A stretch of 64,000 nucleotides of DNA, from NCBI GenBank assembly GCA_003833135.1, contig QZLH01000010.1, positions 9,513 to 73,512 of the forward strand. The letters are read 5' to 3'. Within the stretch, counting starts at the first letter, position 1; every line of letters starts with the position of its first letter. The notes under the pieces are model-generated. The model had not been told where the DNA came from. It searched no databases and was given only the letters and a program-made list of their open reading frames with translations. Made by a program: the position numbers and the translations under genes. Positions 24,830 through 36,769 of this stretch are shown piece after piece. This DNA is from Oehlia diaphana. Its lineage: Eukaryota; Glomeromycota; Glomeromycetes; Glomerales; Glomeraceae.

Positions 24830-27800
24830 CTATCTTAATGTAGCGACTATTAATATAAAAGGTCTTACTATTGAAAAACAACAATTTATTTTAGACTTAA
24901 TAGATGAAAAGAAAATTAATATCCTAGGACTTTCTGAAACTTCTTTAAAAAATTCAGAAGCTAAATATATTTACAATAATATTACGAATGGATATATATC
25001 TTATTTTACAAATACAACAGATGATCATCATATAGGATCTGGAATAGGTCTAATTCTTTCTAGATCATTAGATAATCATGCTTTCAATAAATTTGAATTT
25101 AAAGGACGAATTTTAACATTAGATCTTCAATTTAAAGGAAATTTGAAAGTTTGAATTATATAATGTTACTCACCAACACAAAATCACGCATCTTTATCTC
25201 ATAAAGATTATAAAGAAAGATTAATTAATGAAGCAAACAGAAAAAACTACGAAATCATTATGATGGGAGATTTAATAATCATTATGATACCTTTTTGAAA
25301 CGAAAACTACAAGGGAAAAAAGTGAAACAAAAACATCATTTGTTTGAATATTTGGAAAACGAAATACGTAATGATGTTCGATACTACAAATCTATTATAC
25401 GATATTACAGATAAAAATTCTCGATTTACGTTCAATGCAAAGCAAAATAATGTCAATATATCTACTCATATAGATTATATATGGACATCCCATTTTCTAG
25501 CATTATAACTGAACCATTAAAAACTTTATAAATCAAATAATATCAAAACAGATCATTTAATGGTATTAAATCAATTCTTTGCATAAGAGATTATTGGATT
25601 AACAATTAGCGAAACTTAAATAACAAAAAAAATGGAAAATAATCTATACATACGATGATATGACAGAACAAGACTGGTTGAATTATAAAGAAGAAACAGT
25701 TAAACTCTTTATTGATGAAGATCAGTCAATATCACAAAACATCAATGATTTAAATAAAAAATGGTTAAACTTTTGAAAGAAATTAATTAATTTAACTTTA
25801 CAATCATGTGATGGAAAAATTCACGTGATACTATTATTAAACAAAGGAAAGTCACGCTTAATAATAGGAAAAAAACAAATTATTTTAAAGAATCAAAATC
25901 CTACCAACACATATGCTTTATAAGAAACTCATTAGAAAGTTAAAAAGAATTTTAAAATCTCAAAATAATGGTTTTTTTAATCTTAATCACATGAGCAAAG
26001 TGTGTAAATTATTCACAAAAACTGAAAGCGTTAAAAAAGTAGTGCTTAATAATAGACAAAAAATAACATTAATGGATATTATGAATGAAGTTAAATTAGT
26101 TTCTACTGTTTTACTTCATGATATCATTTCTAATAATATTGCTGAATATCTACGTGACCTTATAACAATTAATGATTTATTAATTGTACAATATAAGGCT
26201 GATCTAATTCAATACAAAAATACTCAGATTAAAGATTTTGTGCAAAATAGATGTGATAATTTAATGAATGATAAAAAGAAGATGATCAATTCATTTATGA
26301 ATCAAGAAATTAAATCAATTGTAATAGATAGAATTATAGTAACAGAAAATGATGAAGAGATTTTAAAAACTGCACCAGAATGTATTAAGAAAGAAGTTAA
26401 TGCACATTTCCAAAACATAGCAGGTTCTTTTAATCATGAAAAATTAATTTCTGGAATATGGGTGGACTAATATTCGCCAAAAGCAGATATTGATGTTAAC
26501 ATTTACGATGGACTTATAGAACCGTATCATACAAGAGGAGGTGAATTATCATATATCTATTCTTCGATTCTGAATGGTAAAGCATCAGGCCCTTCTAAAA
26601 TTTTATACGAAATGATCAAACATAGTAGTGTTAAAATAAAATTGTTCATTACAAACTATTTAAATGAATGTTTAACTCTAAGGAAAATTCCAAAAGAATG
26701 GAAACTAGCTGATCTATATCCTATTCCTAAACCTAAGCCTTAGGGTTGTAAACTAGTCAATACTTGTCCAATTGTATTGTTAGAAACAATTAGAAAATTA
26801 TTTGTATCGATATTAAATAGAAGATGTAGTAAGATCTTTAAAGAAAATAATATATTAAAAGGCAATCAATTCACTGGATTAGAAGGAAATTCTACATTTG
26901 AGCCAATTTGAATAATTAAAGAAATTATACAAGACGCAATTAAAAATAAAAAAGAACTATGGATTTTAGCTCTTGACATGGTTAAAGCATATGATAGAGT
27001 TAATATACATATGTTGAAAAAAGCAATGGAAAGGTTAAAATTGCCAGATAGTTTTATTTCAATTATCTGTGATTTATTCTTAGAATGGAAAAATTAAGTT
27101 TTTACTGCAGTAGGAAAAACTAATCCTTATGATGTATTAACAGAAACAGACCAAGGAGAAATTATTTCGCCACTTTTTTGGTGCATTCATTATGATCCTT
27201 TACTTTGCCAATTACAACAAGATAACCATGATTATGAACTAACAGCGAAATATAAAAAAGATATACTATATATCGTGGGCCATAGTACCCCCTTATGCAC
27301 AGTATCCCCTTGAAAAATTTCATGGAATTATATAGTACCTTGGGGGGAGTATTTTACATTTATCTTGTAATCCAGTGATCAGATTTGAGCAATCTTTTTT
27401 TTGTTTGATAGCTCTCGTTGAACTCTTCAAAATAAAAAAGATCATTCAAATTGGACCAGTAGATCACGAGATATTTGCAAAAAACAGAATTTTTAAGTTT
27501 TGTTTAGTACCTGGGGTACAGGATCAAACCCTAATTTTTGCAAGATACCTGGGGGTACTGTGGCCTACGATATATGGTATATTCTCATCCAATTAAAGAA
27601 ACAATTATATTCCCTGGAAAAGCATATATGGATAATACTATATTATTAGCAAAAAATCAAATTCAATTGGAAATAATGTTAGAAACTGCAAACGAATTTT
27701 ATATATTGAACGATATTAAAATTAACAAAGAAAAATCTGAATTATTACTAAAAAAGTTAGAAAAAAGTTATAACTATTCAGATAAGTTATCTATTAAATT

Positions 27801-30696
27801 TAGACCAGATTATATTAATATCACACCTAAAGAACCTACAGAATCAATTGGAATTTTAGGCGTTTGGTTCAATATAAATAATAATAAGAAATTTATTCTC
27901 CAACAAGCAAAATCAGAGGTTACAAAATTAGTTGATAGTATCAAATATAGGAGAATCACAGATAAGCAATTGCAATATATTTTTAATGCTCTTATCATAC
28001 CTATAATAGAATATCAAGCTCAAGTTATTATCCTTGATAAACGAGAATGTAATATGATTATGTCACCATTTAGGAAAATTTTCAGACAAAAATTATCTTT
28101 ATCAGTACGTACGCCTACAGCTATGATTGAACATAATTTGATTTATAATATAAAAAATGTAGCAGATAATCAATTACAAGCTAAAGGTACAAATTTTTTA
28201 ATTCAACTGAACGATAAAGGATTACTAGAAAAAATTACAAAACTACGTCTTAAACAACTTCAAAATAAATTTTGGATTGAAGATAATATAGTATCGAATT
28301 TTTCTTTTGAAAATAATTTGTATAAAAAATTATTTTATAAAAAAAATTATTCCAATTGAATCTTGGAAAATATCAAATTATTAAAAAACTATCAAATAGA
28401 TATTTCAATAGGAAATATAATCAACACAGCTGAATTTAAGATTACAGAAGGAAATACTCCTATTAAAAACATAATTGAAAATATTAAATTTTTTAAACAT
28501 ATTCACTGACTCAAACTTGACGGCATCATGTTTTTAGATCAAGTTACAGGAATATCCAATTCGTCCTTAATTAATTGGTGTTCTTTAAATAAAAAATGTT
28601 AGAAACGACAAACAACCTAATTATTATAAATCTAAGCAATGGTACAAAGATATTTAAGAAATGGTTACAGTTGATGGTAAAACACTTAAACCAGAATTTC
28701 ACAATATTGCAGTTCATCATCTTAAAGGATACGATAAAAATTAATGTGAAATTAATAGAGATAATATTTCCAAACATTTAACTTATATTGGAATTTGGAA
28801 TAATGCTAAAGATGATATTGAAATAGGAGTCTTGATTAAAAAATCTGGAATTGATGATCAACAAAATTTAATCATAGGACATGTTAATATAATTGATAAT
28901 AACAATATCAGCGTGACACATATTCAAACAAAGAAGTGTTCGGGTTGTAATTTAGATAATATTGAAAAATCATATAGTAAAGATAGTTATGATTGTAATA
29001 TTTTAGTAAATGCTAGTGATTGTTTAATTATTAGAATACAGGCTATAAATCCTTATCATAAATTAGCTATTAAAAATAATGATATCAAAATTTTGGATCA
29101 AGTAAATTATTTGAATATCAAAGATTTTAGCTATAATCATTTTCGATTTTGAAACAATTGGAAAAATTATAAGATAACACATGATCAATATGCTGAATTA
29201 TTAGAACTTTTATTTAAATCAAATAACAATCTTATTACTAAATTTATTGATTTTTCAAATGATCGTAATCATTTAATTGAAATAAATAATCAATTAAATT
29301 TACTAAATAATCAACGCTTTAAAATTTATACTGATGAATCAGTTCACGATTTTGGAAAAAAACAATATGTAATATCCTTTTGTTTTATAATATTAATGGA
29401 TAATCAATTATTACATAAATTTCATTCTGAAATTTCCTATTTTCCGTCGTCCAACAAAGCAAAACTATTAGCTGTTGTTTCAGTGCTTATAATATTACCT
29501 AATCATAGTGAAATCACTATTTATACTGATTCAAATAATATTATTACAGAATATTATAATATTATTGATCAAAATAATTTTGATATCTCACCAAGAAATT
29601 TTTTAAGATAAGTTCAAATAATATCTTTTGGAATATCCTTTGTGATTGTTATTAAATCTCTTATAATAATTTTGTTAAGGTTAAGGGACATAGTAATAAT
29701 TATTACAATAATTATATTGATGAATATATTTCTCATACTAATGAAACTTCAGGTTTAGTTTTTCAAGATAATAGTTTAAATAATTTAGACTATTTTTCAC
29801 GATGGAATAATATACCAATAGAAGTTAATTTACAAAAATTTTTGAAAAAAATAACGATGTTACAAAATTGGGAGAAATTTTTTTAATTTAAATCATAATG
29901 GTAAATATAGGAAACCTGATGTTAATGTTGATTGGCATTTTACATTTTTCTTACTTAATTGAAGATTAGAAGATAAAGTAGAATCAACATATTTTACTTC
30001 TTTGTTCTCTTCTAATCGAAAAAGCAGTCATTAAATTTATTAATGGAAGAAATCTCTACAATAAAAAAAAGGAAATATATTGGTTATGATATATTTGAGA
30101 ATTGGAAATGTTCTTTTTGTGAACAACATAACGAATCATTTGATCACATGTGGATTTGTGAATCATGTGAACAAGAAATGGATGAAATTATTCACGAAGT
30201 AAAAATATTTTTTGAAGAAACTTGTAATTCTTTATTAATTGAAGCGGATAAAGACCAATTGTTAATGATGAACTTATAGACAAAAGATCGGGCGTATAGT
30301 GAATCAAAAATCACTTTTATAGATATAATTAAAGGGATAATCTCTTGTGAATTATTAGTATATACGTCATTAATATTTAATAATCAAAATTTACAAGAAA
30401 AATTTTTAATTTTACTATGTAATTTTATTTTTGAAAAAAGCTGGGGCTTTTGGATTGATAGGTGTATGAGACAAAAAGCTAAAGAACAAAGATTAAATAT
30501 TAATCTTAAAAAAATTAAAAATTATAATGTGGATAAATATGTAGATCCTAATAGGAAAATTAACACTAATAATCTTTTTAAAGGTTTAGATAGTTTAAGA
30601 TCGAATGTTTATTTTGGAACGAATATACAGGATTTTATAGTTTTAGTTAATTACGCTCTGTTCTTATTTTTAATTTTATTTTTAGGGAGGTTGTAG
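24830..30696 (+). pseudogene. LINE ORF2: endonuclease, reverse transcriptase, RNase H, broken
   Basis: An APE endonuclease stretch begins near 24838 (VATINIKGLTIEKQQFILDL, then ILGLSETSLK and SGIGLILS). The reverse transcriptase spans about 26480-28360. Motif A is intact (ILALDMVKAYDRV, near 26966-27004). The catalytic YxDD box reads YMDN at about 27625-27640, so the second Asp is lost. The RNase H region (about 29318-29590) keeps IYTDESVHDF and ITIYTDSNNII. The C-terminal motif CSFCEQHNESFDHMWIC (about 30111-30160) is typical of such ORF2 ends, followed by a tail ending at 30696. In-frame stops include TGA near 25154, 25776, 26910, 28358, 28508, 29150 and 29960, TAG near 26742 and TAA near 27096. 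The MITE at 27266-27577 splits the reverse transcriptase. It encodes no working protein. Confidence 0.82.
27266..27577. mobile_element. TA-flanked MITE inserted in the LINE reverse transcriptase
   Basis: 312 bp element with inverted termini of about 27 bp. The left end starts CTATATATCGTGGGCC followed by ATAGTACCCCC; the right end reads the same in reverse as CCATATATCGTAGGCC followed by ACAGTACCCCC. TA lies on each side (27264-27265, 27578-27579). It has no coding capacity. A relative with matching ends is at 59277-59526. TA duplication and size suggest a Tc1/mariner-type non-autonomous element. Confidence 0.82.
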
Positions 30697-30962
30697 TTTG
30701 AATGATGTTCAGTAGTTATAAGGTGGTGAAATAAAAAATTAATTTTACCCTAGGAGTCAGGTTTTTAGAGCGAGGTTGATAGGACGTCTTAAATGTATGT
30801 TACTATAGTAGGTCTCAAATCCAGGTTAAAACTTAAATAGAAACTAGTTGGTTAGTATTCGTTAGTTTAGAATCAGGTACCTGCAGCTATAATTATAAAT
30901 TTCTGTATATTTGTATTGTTCTTTACAAATTTAATCACTAATAAAAAACAAAAAACAAAAAA

Positions 30963-30981
30963 CATAATATATGTTATTTTA
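30963..30981. repeat. Right target site duplication of the LINE
   Basis: Second identical copy of CATAATATATGTTATTTTA, directly after the (AAAAAAC)n tail of the LINE. Confidence 0.85.
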
Positions 30982-31049
30982 TTCAACAAAAAAAAATTGT
31001 TTAATGAGATATTGACCTCTGATTGATATGAAAGTTTTTATCTCAATCA

Positions 31050-31915
31050 CATCGTCTCTAAGAAGATCCTCTTTAATATTGTTAATTAATAATCCGCTCT
31101 TCATTAGACAGTTCATAGTAGAGTTTGTATAAATTCTCAACGTTTTAAAGAAGTTCTTTTTATTTTCGTACCATTCTCTGTATCTGGCTATTTCATTTTT
31201 TATGAGTTTGCATAATGTTGTCGCTCTCCAAATAATAATACCTATGCAACATTGGATCTATTGCTTTATAGTTTTTGATATAAAAAGGGATCCGCTCTTT
31301 AAAGGATTGTATCAGCAAGAAGTTACTCCCTTATGTTTTGATTTGACACTACCATCCTCCAATACATGGTGATATAATTTTTATAATTTTGCGCGGATTG
31401 CATAAACTTCCTCAATACCTATAACTTTCGTATTTTTTAGAATACGCTTTTCATCCTTGTTATTTATCCATTGTTCATCTGGAAGTTGTACTATGGAATG
31501 ATCTTGTGGATAGTCAGTTTTTTTAAGCATATCCAGCCTTTCCCATGTGGACGCCAACTAAGTCTTTACCTAACAGATGAGCAGAAGGGTTTCGGATTTT
31601 ATTTAACAAACTCTTTTCATTCTTTCTATTTCTTAGTGATAATAACCTAGTGTCTTGATACTCATATTCTCCAGTCTTGGCATAGACAGAATTATTCATG
31701 AGCTTGAAGAAGTTGACAGAGTTTGGAATTGAAGGCAATATATGATTCAAGCCACATTGAGATTGGTCGAATGAAAGCACTCTTTCAATTCTATTTACAT
31801 TCATGCTGAGTTTCACATAATATTGGAGTTCTCCGTAATAAAGTATATACAACTTTCTTGGACGAAAGATGTGGACTGAATTGGTCTTGTTTAATGGTCA
31901 AATCTTGATTTTCAG
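31050..31915 (-). pseudogene. Family B (protein-primed type) DNA polymerase fragment
   Basis: The minus-strand frame 31523-31852 reads ELQYYVKLSMNVNRIERVLS, then FFKLMNNSVYAKT. These match the region around motif B (KxxxNSxYG) of protein-primed family B polymerases of linear plasmids and Polinton/Maverick-like elements; the Gly is replaced by Ala. It continues ...DLVGVHMGKA. Further down the strand, in interrupted frames, IGIEEVYAIRAKL and YHHVLEDGSVKSKHKGVT resemble the C-terminal thumb. Exonuclease and N-terminal parts are missing, and stops interrupt the 3' part. It is therefore a relic of a mobile replicon, sitting directly beside the LINE insertion. Whether the source was a Maverick or a mitochondrial-type plasmid cannot be told from this piece. 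Confidence 0.66.
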
Positions 31916-31957
31916 TTACTTTGTGATCGAAAATCATGAGTTTCGGATAAACATTTT

Positions 31958-32057
31958 TCGGTTAGGATTTTTTGTTAAGATTTTTGGTTAGAGTTTTCGG
32001 TTAGATTTTTTTATGATTTTTTTTGGTTAAAGCTTTTGGTTAGAGTTTCGGTTAGAC
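31958..32057. repeat. Irregular tandem GGTTAG-rich repeat
   Basis: Several copies of TTTYGGTTAGRNTTTT in tandem with variable spacing. It is not a regular telomere array. Confidence 0.5.
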
Positions 32058-33699
32058 AATGCAGAAATTTAACACATGTTCAAAATATCGATCAGGGGTA
32101 TGCATCTTATATGTTTATAGGGCACAAACATTTAAGTACAAGAAGACTGGTCATACAATTACGTTTTGGGGGGCGATTGACGTTTTTAGCTACTACACAT
32201 ATTTATTATGAAAAATTATTAATGTTAGCAATGGAGTAATGGTAGACTAATGTGGATAACATGGTTTATTAACGTGGCCGATGTTGTGAAGAAAAAAAAA
32301 TAAAAATATTTTTGCCCAGCCCACTTTTTTGCCCCAAGTTTTAACATTTTTTTGCTCCGAGTTTAAGTTGTGATCTAACCAAAAAATTGGGGCCCAGAAC
32401 CCTACTACCAATTATATTGAATATCTGTAGATATTGATTGAGATACAAATAATGTTCTACGTATGAATGATGTCAAAATATGGGCTTATTATATTTGTAT
32501 TTATATTTTCTACTTACCGTAATACTAGGGGAAATTTTGTATTTCCAATTTGTAATATTATTAAATTTTGTAATGTTTTTCTCATATTAAAGAAAAAAAA
32601 CATTAAGTAATGTTTCATATTTTGACTGTTCTACAACTTTATTTAAAGGATTAAAGAATTTTGTAACATAAACGACTCTTTTTTTTAAAATTATTTTAAT
32701 ATTTTTGATTAGATCAATTTTTCGTAGATATTTTATCTTGGCAAAAAATGTATAATCATTATTAATGTTACCAAGTTATCAATAAATCATTACAAATTAA
32801 TAATATTAAATAATATTCTAGAAAAATATAATATACCAAAATTGTAGAATAAGAATAAATATCGGATAAATTAATCGGAAAAAGTATGTACAAAATATAC
32901 AAAATGTACATGTGGATATTATGTCATTGTCGAACATTTTTTTTATAATAATTTTTTTATTATACAAAAATAAGTTTTTTTTTTTTTTTACGCGTTAATT
33001 ATACGCGAAATAATGATCCACAAATCCACAATTACTTAATCTGGCAAATTTTAATAATGTGAGGTGAAATGATTAGCAAGCTTTAATCAGTAAAACAAAG
33101 AATTATAATAAAGGGTCAATAGTGTCACATTAAATAGTTCGCACAACATATTTTTTTTTTCCTTGTTTGAAATAAACAAGGAGGTTAAGAATTTTTTACG
33201 GAGTAAAAATTATTAATATTTTTAACCAGTATTCCAAATAAGTGAAATTTTGATTATTGATTTTTAAGTTTTATTAGTTAATAAATTTATAGTTGTTACG
33301 AATGTAACGATATCCTTTGTTTAGTTCATGCTTTTTTTAGGTTTTCACTTTTTATGGAAAAATATTTACATTAAACGGTGAATTTGTTTGGTCTTTAAAA
33401 ATACAAAGAAAGTTGGATGTAATACAAGAATAATAAACAAAGATCTTGAAGATCTAAATTTTTATTCGAACATTTTTTATTTTAACAATGATCCTGTAAA
33501 CCCTGTTAACCCAAACAGAATATATGTATATAGATATTCGATGAATTTTTTTTTTGGATAAATACAACGAAAAAAATTTGCGGAAAAAAAAAAATAAAAT
33601 AATAATACCAAAGTTCCCTACATTATTTACATTCTTTCCTTTTTAACCTTTATTTCTCCTCCCCTCTATTATAATCATTCTATTGTTCCCATTTTCAAG
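32058..33699. other. Intergenic region upstream of the lactamase-fold gene
   Basis: AT-rich DNA with homopolymers and no recognised gene. The last ~90 bases (33610-33699) are pyrimidine-rich on the plus strand (TTTCTCCTCCCCTCTATT), a common core-promoter/leader feature of fungal genes, directly before the ATG at 33700. Confidence 0.5.
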
Positions 33700-35367
33700 A
33701 TGCCATCTCTAGATATTGAAATGGAACCAATGATAATAGAAAATAATGATGAAAAAGCGCCTTTATTACCAATATTAAAAACTTATGTTATTACTACTCC
33801 AAAATCCGCTAAAAAGAGTTTTTTTTCTAAATTTACTTCTTATCTCCCAGAAAGTACTTTACCATATATTAGTAATTTAAGTGATTTATTTATTCAAATT
33901 AAAAATAAATTACCTTCTCCTAAATTATTTAAATTACCTTTTTCATTTTCAAGAAGACGTTTATTAATTTATATTACCTTATTAAATTTATTCTTTTTAT
34001 ATCGATATATTCATGGTGGTCCATTTCATCCATTATCATGTCAATTGATTGGTTTAGGATGTCCTAATAATATTATTAGTGGTTTTACCTCTCAAGAATT
34101 TTCTGATGTTCGTCAAGTTTTTTTGGAAAATTTTGAAAATGGTCAAGAAGTTGGAGCTCAAGTTAGCGTTTATTATAATAATGAATTGGTAGTTGATTTA
34201 TCTTGTGGTTTCGCTGATGTTTCTACTGGTAAACCTTATGATGATACAACTTTACAATTAGTATTTTCTAGTACAAAAGTACTTGCTGGTATAGTAGTTG
34301 CAAGATTAGTTGAACAAGATTTATTAGATTATAATTCTCCTATTTCTAAATATTGGCCTGAATTCGCTCAAGGTGGTAAAGAAAATGTTACTCTTTTAGA
34401 TTTAATGGTACATAGAGCTGGTGTTGGTTTTATTGATTCTCATGATATGTCAGTTCAAGATTTATATGATCTTGATAATTTATCTGAAATTCTCGCAAAA
34501 CAACCTCATAATTTTAATGGTGTCCCTAAAAGAGCTTATCATGGTATATCACGTGGTTGGTATTTAAATGAAATTGTTAGAAGGGTTGATCCCCGTCATC
34601 GTACTATAGGTAGAATCGTATCTGAAGATATTGTTCCTGAATATAATATTGAATTTTATTTAAGTACAAATAAGCTTCTTAAAGATCGTTTATCAAATAT
34701 TTATACTTATCCTTTAGTAAGAATGTTATCTAAAATGATTTTACCAGAAAAATTCCTTAGTGAACCATTACATCCTATTTTCTTTCAAATGATGGATAAA
34801 AATTCTGATGCTTATAAATCTTTAATATTAACTGCTCCTGATCAAACTCAACAACCACAAGATTGGAATCATTTTGAAATGTTAATGCCAGAAGGTCCTT
34901 CTTATAATGGTGTAACAAATTCTCGTTCTATGGCTAAACTTGCTGCTATTATGGCCAATAAAGGTGAAAGTCTTCCAATTGTAACTTCAACTCCCACTGA
35001 TGATCTTCCTCTTGATTTACAACAAAATTCATTATTGAAAGAACCTCGATTAATATCTGATAAAACTTATGATTTAATCGCTACTCGATTGGAACCAACA
35101 TTTGATACTGTTTTACAAGAAATTATTACTCCAAGTGTTGGTGGTTTTGGTTATTTCCGTCTTAAAGGTTTAGAAGATGTTGAATTCTTAGGTTGGGGTG
35201 GTTCTGGTGGTAGTATATTCTTATGGAATCAAGAATTAAAAATTGGTTTCTCTTATGTAATGAACGCTTTTCATACTGCTCTTCTTGGTGATGATAGAAG
35301 TCTTGCATTATTAAGAAAAGTAGTTGATATTGTTAAACAACAACAACAACAACAACAAAAAAATTAA
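33700..35367 (+). CDS. Membrane-anchored beta-lactamase-fold serine hydrolase (LACTB/EstB-like)
   Basis: Intronless frame of 555 residues. Residues 1-85 are a polar cytosolic tail, 88-104 a single transmembrane segment (LLIYITLLNLFFLYRYI) preceded by SRRR, which predicts a type II membrane protein. The beta-lactamase/class C esterase domain follows (about 130-545). The SxxK motif is S190-S-T-K193 in LVFSSTKVLAG, with Ser190 the likely nucleophile. The Tyr element is Y280-HGIS-RGW, and the C-terminal glycine motif is GWGGSGGS. The domain resembles eukaryotic LACT-2-type proteins and bacterial EstB rather than resistance enzymes; the substrate is unknown. A CAA run encodes the final poly-Gln. 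The lack of introns differs from most neighbours, but codon use looks the same. Confidence 0.9.
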   Translation: MPSLDIEMEPMIIENNDEKAPLLPILKTYVITTPKSAKKSFFSKFTSYLPESTLPYISNLSDLFIQIKNKLPSPKLFKLPFSFSRRRLLIYITLLNLFFLYRYIHGGPFHPLSCQLIGLGCPNNIISGFTSQEFSDVRQVFLENFENGQEVGAQVSVYYNNELVVDLSCGFADVSTGKPYDDTTLQLVFSSTKVLAGIVVARLVEQDLLDYNSPISKYWPEFAQGGKENVTLLDLMVHRAGVGFIDSHDMSVQDLYDLDNLSEILAKQPHNFNGVPKRAYHGISRGWYLNEIVRRVDPRHRTIGRIVSEDIVPEYNIEFYLSTNKLLKDRLSNIYTYPLVRMLSKMILPEKFLSEPLHPIFFQMMDKNSDAYKSLILTAPDQTQQPQDWNHFEMLMPEGPSYNGVTNSRSMAKLAAIMANKGESLPIVTSTPTDDLPLDLQQNSLLKEPRLISDKTYDLIATRLEPTFDTVLQEIITPSVGGFGYFRLKGLEDVEFLGWGGSGGSIFLWNQELKIGFSYVMNAFHTALLGDDRSLALLRKVVDIVKQQQQQQQKN

Positions 35368-36769
35368 CAAATCATCCCTATTATTTTTATAAAACTCTAG
35401 GATTTCATTGTATATTTTTTTTTTTTTAGCATATTTATAAACTTTATATACACTCATTTTTTTTTCAATCATTGTACACTAATCATCATTCATTTTTTGC
35501 ATTATCATCACAATAGAATTATTATAATATAGAACACATTCATTATTCAACTTTTCACACATATATATAGCATATATATAGCATAAACTTATTTCATTTG
35601 TATCTATTCACTTGTCTTTTTTTTTTTTACTTAAACCTAAAACTTTATATATATATATATAATCATAATATATATATAGTTTATAATTTCATTCAAATTC
35701 AATTGTAAATGAACAATTAAATTCTCAAGTAAAAAAATTTTAAACAATCTTTTAATAAAAAAGAATATATAATAAATACATTTTCCGAATTATTTTAATT
35801 GATTTATAACAGATAATGAAATAATTCCTGCCGTAATCTTTTAATTACTTTTTCTTGTACTGTATACAGTATACAGAAAATATCGCTAAAATTATTAAAT
35901 ACGGGTAATAATGGGCAAAGAAAAATAATAAAACTGATCAGACCGTTTTTAGTTCCTATGACTTTTACTATGATACTTTTGGGAAGATCCTCTACTACCC
36001 TTTATATTATGTAGTTAATTATAACGGAAAAAAGTATTTTTTTATTAGATATCATATCGATCTTGCCGCTAAGGAAGAAATGAGTCCGAGCTGCGCAAAA
36101 ACATGAAAAGGGTAAACTCTTATCGATTCTGGTTCTTAATGAGAAAAAAGGGTAATAGATTTAAATATTATTATTGAATTTTGATTGATAAAGCAAAATG
36201 ATAAGGCGGATACTGACAAAAAAAAACAACAGATACAAAAATATAAAATAGTCGCAGTCATGGATGAAATGCCTTTTTTTTTATAAAATAAATATATTAT
36301 GTGTGAAAATTATTTTTTTTAAAAAAAAGCTGTTATTTCGCGTTTATCAAACCGCTAAATCGAAGGCTTCTTCAGGATGAATAAGTTGTACATTTAGGTC
36401 TCAATCTCAAAAATTTGCAATCCGAGTATCTGACACAATGAAATAAATATTAAATGCTTGATTTGGACAAATTTCTTGTATATAACTAATAAAAATGCCT
36501 TGATACAGATGGACAGAATAAATGCATTTAGTTCCTTACAAACTTGTCCAAAAATTGCAACGAATTTTAGTAAATCTGATAGCATTCATCATTTCTATCG
36601 TTAAAATTTACTCCTTCGATAATCGATACACTCAGTTCATACCAAAAAGATCAAGTCAGGAATGCGGCACTGTTAATGATGCAATTGTATCATTACATAC
36701 ATTTTTTTATTAGAAAATGATTAATAAGAAATTAATTTTCCGCTGGCTATATGCTTGCGCATTGCCGAA
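35368..36769. other. Intergenic region
   Basis: 3' region of the lactamase-fold gene and AT-rich DNA with short (AT)n tracts near 35648-35680. Open frames near 36394-36713 have no recognisable domain. Confidence 0.5.

Larger units (their letters stand above)
22594..30962 (+). mobile_element. Full-length but decayed LINE retrotransposon (8.4 kb)
   Basis: Two-ORF LINE on the plus strand. It starts directly after the left 19 bp duplication and ends in a simple 3' tail (AAAAAAC repeated, 30942-30962) directly before the right duplication. ORF1 encodes an RRM-like and zinc-knuckle protein. ORF2 has an APE-type endonuclease, reverse transcriptase, RNase H and a C-terminal Cys/His motif. Many stops and frameshifts mean it is dead. 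A TA-flanked MITE sits inside the reverse transcriptase. The complete 5' end and intact duplications show that it inserted as one full-length event. Confidence 0.88.

Noticed and set aside
22594..30962. Alternative genetic code with TGA as Trp in the LINE
   Set aside because: TGA excess was noted, but frameshifts, TAA and TAG also occur and the other genes in the window use the standard code, so decay is simpler.
31958..32057. Interstitial telomere repeat
   Set aside because: GGTTAG words occur, but spacing and flanking T runs vary and no regular hexamer array exists.
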